A DNA stretch of 64,000 bases from Bacillus sp. EB106-08-02-XG196 (GTDB taxonomy: Bacteria > Bacillota > Bacilli > Bacillales > Cytobacillaceae): positions 239,317 to 303,316 of the forward strand of contig NZ_JABWSY010000007.1 in the NCBI RefSeq assembly GCF_013396335.1, in the 5' to 3' direction. This document shows, one piece after another, positions 27,917-34,723 of the stretch. Made by a program: the position numbers and the translations under genes. Numbering within the stretch: position 1 is the first letter of the stretch; every line of letters begins with the position of its first letter. A model generated the notes under the pieces. It searched no databases. It was not told where the DNA came from and was given only the letters and a program-made list of their open reading frames with translations.

Positions 27917-27940
27917 ACTCTCTACCTGTTGATAGAGAGT
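27917..27940 (-). terminator. Terminator after rhaEW
   Basis: Arms ACTCTCTA and TAGAGAGT with an eight-base loop, then CTTTTC on the minus strand, 18 bases past the stop. Confidence 0.75.
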
Positions 27941-27957
27941 TTTGATTTTGGATTATA

Positions 27958-30027
27958 TTATCTAGTAAACGCGGCTGGTACACCGCCGTCTACGGTTAGC
28001 ATACAACCTGTTGTTTTTTCAGATTTTGAAGAAGCAAAGAATGCAATCGATTCAGCAATATCTGATGGGTATATATTGACTAGTAATGTCGTGCGCTTAC
28101 GGTAGTGTTCTTCTAATTGGTCCGGGTCGATTCCATATGCTGCTGCACGTTCTTCACGCCAGTTTGATCCCCAAATGGCAGAACCTTGAAGAACCGCATC
28201 TGGAAGAACAGAGTTTACACGAATACCGAATTCTCCGCCTTCAGCAGCAATACATCTTGCTAAGTGTGTTTCCATTGCTTTCACAGAGCTGTAAGCTGCG
28301 GCATTTTTTCCAGCGTATACAGAGTTTTTCGAACCGATAAATACCATGTTACCGCCTATTCCCTGCTGCTTCATTTGCTTAAAGGCTTCACGGGCTACTA
28401 AGAAATAACCTGTTCCTAACACATTCATGTTTAAGTTCCACTCTTTTAGAGAAGTTTCGTCGAATGGACTAGAGGTAGCAAGACCTGCATTGTTAACGAT
28501 AATGTCTACACCGCCAAAAGTAAGAGCTGTTTGATCGAAAGCAGCTTGTACTTGCTCTTCGCTAGTAACATCCATCTTAACAGCAAGGGCACGATTAGGA
28601 CCGTATTGCTCGTTAATTTCTGCTGCTACTTTTTCTGCACCTTCAAGATTTAAATCTGCCAACACAACATGTGCGCCTTCAGATACGATACGTCGAGCTG
28701 TTGCACTGCCAATACCGCCTGCACCACCAGTGATAAAAGCTACTTTTCTAGTAAATTCTGCTTCAGCTGGTGCAAGAGTTAATTTATATAGTTCTAATGG
28801 CCAGTATTCCACATTATAAGATTCGTTTTCACTTAAAGAAACAAAGTTTCCTAGAGTTGTAGAACCTTTCATAACCGCAATCGCACGGTGGTATAAAGCA
28901 CCACTTACTCTTGAATTATTTACATCCTTACCTGAATTCACCATACCTACTCCAGGAATTAAAATAACACGTGGAGCTGGTTCAAACATTTTGTCGCCTT
29001 CATTTTTATTACGTTCAAAGTAAGCCTTGTAGCCTTCTTTGAAGCCTTCAATACCTTCTTTTACACTAGCAATTAAGCTTTCCACATCTTTGGTTTGTGG
29101 ATCCCAATTGATATAGAGTGGAACCATCTTTGTATGAACTAAGTGGTCTGGGCATGCTGCTCCAATTTGCGATAGCTCAGGTGCTGCATAGCTATTTACA
29201 AATTGCAGGACATCTTCTCCACGGTCAAAGGTTAAAAGCATTTTCTTTTCTTCACTTACAGCACCACGGATAATTGGCATTACTTTTGCTAGAATACTAG
29301 CAGCTTCTAAATCTGAAAGAGATTGATATTTCTGTCCGCCAAAAGCAGTTTCTTCGTTTACTCTGTCATTAAAATATTGTTCTGCTTCATTGATGATTTC
29401 AATTGTTTTTGCATAAGACTCTTCTGAGGTTTCTCCCCACGTTACAAGTCCATGTTTTTCCATTAATACTAATTCTGCATTTGGATTGTTTCTTACGCCT
29501 TCTGCAATCATTTTTGAAAGGGTAAAGCCAGGGCGTACATATGGCACCCAAACAAAACGGTTTCCAAAAATCTCTTCAGCAAGCTGTTTACCGTTATCCG
29601 CACAGCAAAGGCTGATAATTGCATCTGGATGCGTGTGGTCAACATGCTTAAATGGTAAGAACGCATGTAATAAGGTTTCGATAGAAGCTCTTGGGTGCTT
29701 GCTGTCAATCATACAATGCGTAAGGTAAGCAACCATATCTTCATCTGTCATTTCTTCACGTTCAAATAATGGGCGAATATCTTCTAAATTTAGTCCTGTA
29801 AAGTTGTGAGCTTTCATTGTTGCTAAATCCGATCCGCTTCCCTTTACCCACATAACCTCAATATCACGTCCACGGAAATCTTTTTCCGTTGTTTTCATAG
29901 AAGTGTTGCCGCCACCCCAGTTACATACGGGACGATCTGAACCAATCAAGTTGGAACGATACACTAATTCTTCTACCCCTTTAGATACTTGTGCAGCCTT
30001 TTCACTATCCCAATAATTTTTTACCAT
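27958..30027 (-). CDS. rhaEW: Bifunctional rhamnulose-1-phosphate aldolase / L-lactaldehyde dehydrogenase
   Basis: A 689-residue two-domain enzyme. Residues 1 to about 420 are a class II aldolase (CNWGGGNTSMK, HTHPDAIISLCCADNGKQL, LVLMEKHGLVTWGETSEESYAKTIEII). From about 425 a short-chain dehydrogenase follows (VAFITGGAGGIGSATARRI, VNNAGLATSSPF, and the catalytic YSSVK). In Bacillus this fusion cleaves rhamnulose 1-phosphate and oxidises the resulting lactaldehyde. GGGGGA precedes the ATG. It has its own promoter with TTTGTTT elements and its own terminator. It duplicates the aldolase step of rhaD in the same locus. Confidence 0.94.
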   Translation of the reverse strand: MVKNYWDSEKAAQVSKGVEELVYRSNLIGSDRPVCNWGGGNTSMKTTEKDFRGRDIEVMWVKGSGSDLATMKAHNFTGLNLEDIRPLFEREEMTDEDMVAYLTHCMIDSKHPRASIETLLHAFLPFKHVDHTHPDAIISLCCADNGKQLAEEIFGNRFVWVPYVRPGFTLSKMIAEGVRNNPNAELVLMEKHGLVTWGETSEESYAKTIEIINEAEQYFNDRVNEETAFGGQKYQSLSDLEAASILAKVMPIIRGAVSEEKKMLLTFDRGEDVLQFVNSYAAPELSQIGAACPDHLVHTKMVPLYINWDPQTKDVESLIASVKEGIEGFKEGYKAYFERNKNEGDKMFEPAPRVILIPGVGMVNSGKDVNNSRVSGALYHRAIAVMKGSTTLGNFVSLSENESYNVEYWPLELYKLTLAPAEAEFTRKVAFITGGAGGIGSATARRIVSEGAHVVLADLNLEGAEKVAAEINEQYGPNRALAVKMDVTSEEQVQAAFDQTALTFGGVDIIVNNAGLATSSPFDETSLKEWNLNMNVLGTGYFLVAREAFKQMKQQGIGGNMVFIGSKNSVYAGKNAAAYSSVKAMETHLARCIAAEGGEFGIRVNSVLPDAVLQGSAIWGSNWREERAAAYGIDPDQLEEHYRKRTTLLVNIYPSDIAESIAFFASSKSEKTTGCMLTVDGGVPAAFTR

Positions 30028-30074
30028 CCGAAATCCCCCGTTTGTATGTTTGTTAACTTCTGTAACTTATTATA

Positions 30075-30160
30075 ATACACTTTTGTTTATTTTTGAACAC
30101 ATAATTTAATATTTGTTTATATTTGTTTTTCGTTTGGTTATTTTTGATTACGTACCAATT
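30075..30160 (-). promoter_or_regulatory. rhaEW promoter with TTTGTTT operator elements
   Basis: On the minus strand AAATAAACAAAAGTGTATTATAAT combines a repeat element with the -10 box TATAAT. Further copies (TTTGTTTATATTTGTTTTTCG on the plus strand) lie upstream. The shared word with the rhaD and rhaR promoters points to control by the DeoR-type regulator. Confidence 0.5.
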
Positions 30161-30170
30161 GGCCACAATA

Positions 30171-30204
30171 AAGGGTGTGATTCCGTATGAGGAACCACAC
30201 CCTT
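30171..30204 (-). terminator. Terminator after the GH3 gene
   Basis: Fourteen-base arms AAGGGTGTG-A-TTCC and GGAA-C-CACACCCTT pair fully on the minus-strand transcript, with one G-U, and are followed by TTATTG. Confidence 0.75.
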
Positions 30205-30226
30205 TTTGGGTTTCATTTGGTTTTTT

Positions 30227-33200
30227 TTATCTTTTCTTCCCTGCCCCAAACGATAGACTATCAATTCTAAGGTCTGGTTCATGGAAGACTACATAGATGG
30301 TATCCTGTCCTTTTGGTGCATTTTCACCTAATTCTACTGTTACATCCATATAACCTAGTTCGTTCACTGTGATACCTGCATTTTCAATGTCGTATGTCTT
30401 CTTCTCTGTCTTTGGTACATTGATTTCGGCAAACGGTTCGCTAGTTACAGAGCCAGCATGCAAGGTTATTTTGCCTCCAGCAGTATCTGCAGCAACGGAT
30501 GCTGTTACTTTCGTTGAGCCTGTTAATACTACCTTAGGCAGTGCTACCCAAGAACCATTTCCTTTCGAACGAACGGCATAATACCCGGCAACCACATTCT
30601 CTGCCTTTAAATTTTCTGCTGTTCTACCCTTAGATACTTCATGATAAACAACTTCATTGGAAGCAAAGGCATGGTCGAAAACGTTAAAAGGCATATTGGT
30701 TAGAAGCGCTGCAACCGAGTCCCCAGATATTGCGATGTTTTTCTCTGCCTTGATGTCTTGTGAAGAATCTCCGACCATAAGTGTGTACGTACCATCCTCA
30801 ACAATAAAGTCACCTTTATTTACATCCCAGATTGCTACATCTTTCGAATCAACAATAAGTTTTACTGTTTTTGTATCACCTGCGGCAAGCGTTACTTTTT
30901 CGAAAGCTACAAGCTGCTTTTGAGGTGCATACTCACCGTACGTTGATTTGTTGTTTTTCGCATAGAGCTGAACAACTTCAGAGGTGTTGACTCTTCCATT
31001 ATTTTTAACCTTTACAGAAACCTCGAAAGCAGATTTTCCATTCGCACTTTTTGGTGCTTTGAAATCGCTGTATTCAAAACTGCTGTAAGAAAGGCCATAA
31101 CCGAATGGATAGGTGACCGGGGCATGCGTATACATATAAGTCAGCTTTGACTCAATTGGATCTGCATTTGTCATATCAACCGTAAAACGAGGGTCAACAT
31201 CTTTCAGTGTTAAGGCATTCCCTTCCGGAATTACGTATTTATTAATCTCAGGGAATGCAGACATATCTGCATACCATGTTGAGGATAATCGGCCTGTTGG
31301 AGCATAATCACCATAAAGAACCTGCGCCAAGGCTTGGGCATCATATTGACCGCCATATGGCTGGTAGACAATTGCCGATACATTTGGATTGTTTTGAATT
31401 CTCTCCATGCCAACAGGGAAGCTTGTTTTAGCGACTACAACCGTCTTTTTCCCTTTTGCAGCAAATGCAGCTGACACTTTTTCTACCAATTCGTAATCAG
31501 CTTCACTCATATTCAAGTCAGAACGGTCATTACCTTCTCCTGCACTATGGCGAGGAATAGCACCAACGAAAACAACTGCATAATCGTCTGTTTCCGCACG
31601 CGTAACTGCTTCAGCGCCTACTTCTTTTACTACTGTTTGTTCAAATTTCACATCATCTTTTCGATTAGCTGCATTTTCGGCAGTACCTAGAGTATTTGCA
31701 GCAGTCTTCAGTTTTCCATCTGAACTAGTTGTAACAAAGCGGCCATTTGAATAATACCAATTTGTAAAATCACCTGAAAATCCAGTCCGGAAACCGCTTG
31801 AGATAAGAGAAACGGACTGATCTTCATTGTTCTCTACGCGAATAGTTGGCGGGATTGCACTTGTTTGACCAACCATCTGTGCTAAATCCCAGTCGTTGCT
31901 GGTTAAGTTTAATGGAGTAGGATTTGTATTTTCTACTGCAGCATTCGCTTGCGTAGGAGATGTTATCCATTTTAAGTTCTTTACTGAACGAAGGCTGTAT
32001 CCCTCTTGTCCCCAATTGTACACTTCGAATAAGTGGGCTGGGTTATTTACATCTAAAGGTTCAGACGTTGTCACAAGCTGAGAACCTTTTGTAACATCCG
32101 CAGCATTCTCATCTGCCGTGACTGTTTCTCCGTTCAATTTTGATTTAAATGCAACAATTTTAACCGCTGGGTCATACGATACGTTACTTGCTCCATTGGC
32201 TTTAATAATTGCAGATAATGGTGAGATTCCAGAATTCTCAATTTTTGGAGTTGTACCCACAGAGTAGGTTGTTTTAAATCTTGAATCTGCATATACGCCA
32301 GAGACAGAAGCTTTCTTATTTTTCTCAAGAGGCAGTATTCCATCATTCTTAAGAAGTACGATACTCTCTTGAGCAGCCTGCATAGCTACTTCCTGATGTT
32401 CAGTATCATTAAACGTAGCTGCTTCAGTTCTCACATCTTTAGCTTCCTGTGCGAATGGATAATTCTTCGGAATGCCGTTTTCATCCACTTCGTTAAAAAT
32501 ACCAACACGGACCATTTGGTTAACATGCGGCCGTGCAGCATCAATCAGGTCTTCCTTTGTCATACCGTACTTGCCTTGCTCAACTGCATCAACTACAGCA
32601 GCGACATCTGCTAATGCGTTCGCAGGATTTGGTCCAGGACGTCCAGCATTTGCGTCTGCTAAAATCATTAAAATTGTAGCGTTCGTTCTATCTGTTGCAT
32701 ATGTCGCATCATACCCATTTCCTTGTGATTGGAAAACCAGCTGGTCACCATTAAAGTCTGGAGAACTATAAACTCCATACTTAGAATGGTTATTGGCATG
32801 AATTTGGTATGGGGAAATAATGTTTGGAATTCCATTGGTTCGACCGAATGAGGTCATTACCCCTGCAACGGAACCTGAACTAAGCGCTTTCAAAGGACTT
32901 TTCGTTTGATATTCGAAAATTGACCGTGCCCCTGCGCTGTTACTTGCTGATTGACGGAACCACTGAGCATTATACACGGAAAAATGCTTTGTTCCGACAG
33001 CCGCACGCATCCAGAATCCATTTTCACTCTTTTCTTGATCGGTTCCACTTAATCCAGCTGCCATCCCATCAATCATCTCTGCAGCCATATATGCATCTTC
33101 AGAGAATCCTTCGTCAAATCTTCCACTCAGCGGATTAATTCGCATGTCACTCACAACAGTAAACGCCACAGTTGGAGAAGCATTTTGCCCGCCGTGAATG

Positions 33201-33670
33201 TTTGACTCCCCTTGCTTTACTTTTAAGGTACTAATTTTTTCACTTCCCATTACTTTTCCGATATCTGAAAGTAGCTCTTTGTTCCAGGTTTGTCCCATTC
33301 CGACTAACGCAGGGAAATCAGTAGATATCCCCTGTACATTGTCTGCTGCTGAAAGTGCACCTGGAATTTTTTTCCCAGCATTCGGACCACGCTGAAGTGT
33401 GTAGTGATTCCTTGAACCCGTTGCATACACAGCTGGTCCCTCTAACCCCGTATAATCAAAATAAGCATCCACATATTCGTCAAGATGTTCAGGTACACCA
33501 TCAAACAGGGGCATCCCGTCAAATACACCTCCGACCTGTTTTTTAAAGAAGAGGGTTTCTTGTGCTTTTTTAGCTGGTGCACTGAAACCAACCAAACCGG
33601 CAGTAAGCGTCGTTACTAGAGCTATAGATAATGCCTTTTTTCCCATCACCTTCAGGTGGGATATTTTCAT
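30227..33670 (-). CDS. Secreted GH3 family glycosidase
   Basis: A 1147-residue exported enzyme from the ATG at 33670 (AGGGAAG upstream); a GTG three codons earlier is poorly spaced. After a signal peptide ending near AFSAP-type residues come the GH3 N-terminal domain (AAVGTKHFSVYN, and a nucleophile candidate in YSSPDF near residue 305) and the C-terminal domain (VVFVGAIPRHSAGEGNDRSDLNMS, YGDYAPTGRLSSTWY, YPFGYGLSYSSFEYSDF). A fibronectin III-like domain and a further beta-rich module close it. An insertion of roughly 150 residues, possibly carbohydrate-binding, splits the C-terminal domain. Substrate is probably a beta-linked side-chain sugar of pectin or plant glycosides; this is inference. 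Confidence 0.88.
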   Translation of the reverse strand: MKISHLKVMGKKALSIALVTTLTAGLVGFSAPAKKAQETLFFKKQVGGVFDGMPLFDGVPEHLDEYVDAYFDYTGLEGPAVYATGSRNHYTLQRGPNAGKKIPGALSAADNVQGISTDFPALVGMGQTWNKELLSDIGKVMGSEKISTLKVKQGESNIHGGQNASPTVAFTVVSDMRINPLSGRFDEGFSEDAYMAAEMIDGMAAGLSGTDQEKSENGFWMRAAVGTKHFSVYNAQWFRQSASNSAGARSIFEYQTKSPLKALSSGSVAGVMTSFGRTNGIPNIISPYQIHANNHSKYGVYSSPDFNGDQLVFQSQGNGYDATYATDRTNATILMILADANAGRPGPNPANALADVAAVVDAVEQGKYGMTKEDLIDAARPHVNQMVRVGIFNEVDENGIPKNYPFAQEAKDVRTEAATFNDTEHQEVAMQAAQESIVLLKNDGILPLEKNKKASVSGVYADSRFKTTYSVGTTPKIENSGISPLSAIIKANGASNVSYDPAVKIVAFKSKLNGETVTADENAADVTKGSQLVTTSEPLDVNNPAHLFEVYNWGQEGYSLRSVKNLKWITSPTQANAAVENTNPTPLNLTSNDWDLAQMVGQTSAIPPTIRVENNEDQSVSLISSGFRTGFSGDFTNWYYSNGRFVTTSSDGKLKTAANTLGTAENAANRKDDVKFEQTVVKEVGAEAVTRAETDDYAVVFVGAIPRHSAGEGNDRSDLNMSEADYELVEKVSAAFAAKGKKTVVVAKTSFPVGMERIQNNPNVSAIVYQPYGGQYDAQALAQVLYGDYAPTGRLSSTWYADMSAFPEINKYVIPEGNALTLKDVDPRFTVDMTNADPIESKLTYMYTHAPVTYPFGYGLSYSSFEYSDFKAPKSANGKSAFEVSVKVKNNGRVNTSEVVQLYAKNNKSTYGEYAPQKQLVAFEKVTLAAGDTKTVKLIVDSKDVAIWDVNKGDFIVEDGTYTLMVGDSSQDIKAEKNIAISGDSVAALLTNMPFNVFDHAFASNEVVYHEVSKGRTAENLKAENVVAGYYAVRSKGNGSWVALPKVVLTGSTKVTASVAADTAGGKITLHAGSVTSEPFAEINVPKTEKKTYDIENAGITVNELGYMDVTVELGENAPKGQDTIYVVFHEPDLRIDSLSFGAGKKR

Positions 33671-33697
33671 TGCCTTCACTTCCCTATCTTTAGATTA

Positions 33698-33713
33698 TTA
33701 AAACGCTTTCAAA
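33698..33713 (-). promoter_or_regulatory. cre box before the GH3 gene
   Basis: Minus strand TTTGAAAGCGTTTTAA fits the cre consensus. It overlaps a TTGAAA hexamer that may be the -35 element. Confidence 0.65.
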
Positions 33714-33805
33714 TATTCTAGTGAACCATGCACCCCCTATTTTTCTTCCACTCTCCTTTTATATAAGAGTTATTACCTTAATTCTAATGGCTTTTACCAA
33801 TTTTC

Positions 33806-33845
33806 ATAATTGTCCTATTTATCAGAAAAATGTCCGTTTTTTTCA
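33806..33845 (-). promoter_or_regulatory. Direct repeat with 20-base period, candidate YesN-type site
   Basis: TAATTGTCCTATTT and AAAATGTCCGTTTTT place TGTCC at 33811 and 33831, exactly 20 bases apart, next to T tracts. A similar arrangement precedes the sugar-binding lipoprotein gene at 43885. It lies about 100 bases upstream of the GH3 cre box. Confidence 0.4.
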
Positions 33846-33881
33846 GCTAGATTCGAATTTTTCTTGAGAACCAATAGAAAA

Positions 33882-33902
33882 GGATATTCCAAAAGGAATA
33901 CC
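33882..33902 (-). terminator. Terminator after the compact response regulator
   Basis: GGATATTCC and GGAATACC arms with loop AAAA pair on the minus strand and are followed by TTTTCTATT. Confidence 0.6.
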
Positions 33903-33904
33903 CC

Positions 33905-34633
33905 CTAGTTATTTTCTACTTTTTTATATTGCCCCGGTGAAACGCCGACATATTTTTTAAAGATATCGGAAAAATGGCGATACGTATGGTAGCCTACCTT
34001 TTCACTAACCTTTATTACTTTTTGACCTTCTTGAAGCATAAGTTTGGCTTTTTCCATTCTTAGCTCAGTTAAGTATTTTATATATGTCTTACCCATTTGA
34101 TCCTTAAATAAAATACTGAAATAATTAGGGTTCAATCCTGTAAAATCAGCGACTTCTTGGAGCGATATTTCTTTATTATAATTTTCATAAATATACTTAC
34201 AGGCCTTTTCAATGGCCTCATGTTTATGATTTAAAGGAAACGAAAAATGTGACTGTTCCTTTAACTTTTTCTTCTTAATTTTATCAATTGTTTCCTCGAT
34301 CATTTGAATGGTTATAGGTTTTACAAGGTAATCTGCAACCCCTATTTTCAATGCCTGTTTTACATATTCGAATTCTCTGTGCCCGCTCATGACAACACAA
34401 ATTGTATCAGGGGCGGTATCCATGACCTCTTCAATTAATTTCAATCCATTGATCCCTGGCATTCGAATATCAGTAAAGATGATATCTGGTTTCTCAGAAT
34501 AGAATAATGATAGTCCACTAATTCCATCAGTTGCCGTTCCAATTATTTCAATCCCTTTTTCGGTCCAGTTAATAACTCTTTTTAACCCTTCAATGACAAT
34601 GAATTCGTCATCAAAAATAACGGCCTTCAACAT
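33905..34633 (-). CDS. Compact YesN-like response regulator
   Basis: A 242-residue regulator: receiver domain (MLKAVIFDDEF, phospho-acceptor Asp55 in FTDIRMPG, KPITI) joined by a short linker directly to an AraC-type double helix-turn-helix (EISLQEVADFTGLNPNYFSILF, then VGYHTYRHFSDIFKKYVGVSPGQYKK). Usual YesN proteins are 360-540 residues with a middle domain that is absent here. Receiver and DNA-binding helix closely resemble those of the full-length YesN about 12 kb away. No kinase gene adjoins it, so YesM of this locus is the likely partner. GGGGGTGAT precedes the ATG. Confidence 0.87.
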   Translation of the reverse strand: MLKAVIFDDEFIVIEGLKRVINWTEKGIEIIGTATDGISGLSLFYSEKPDIIFTDIRMPGINGLKLIEEVMDTAPDTICVVMSGHREFEYVKQALKIGVADYLVKPITIQMIEETIDKIKKKKLKEQSHFSFPLNHKHEAIEKACKYIYENYNKEISLQEVADFTGLNPNYFSILFKDQMGKTYIKYLTELRMEKAKLMLQEGQKVIKVSEKVGYHTYRHFSDIFKKYVGVSPGQYKKVENN

Positions 34634-34723
34634 TTATATCACCCCCATACAACTTGGTCTGTCATAAATATAGGAGAAGCATTTTCTAAGCAAAAAGAAT
34701 GGGATGTTGGATTTATATACTTA

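Noticed and set aside
27830..28105. 91-codon plus-strand frame
   Set aside because: It overlaps the rhaEW terminator and the end of rhaEW on the opposite strand, and no ribosome site precedes it.
16613..30027. Rhamnose mutarotase (rhaM) expected with the Rha genes
   Set aside because: No frame of about 104 residues with mutarotase motifs is present; the gene may be elsewhere in the genome.
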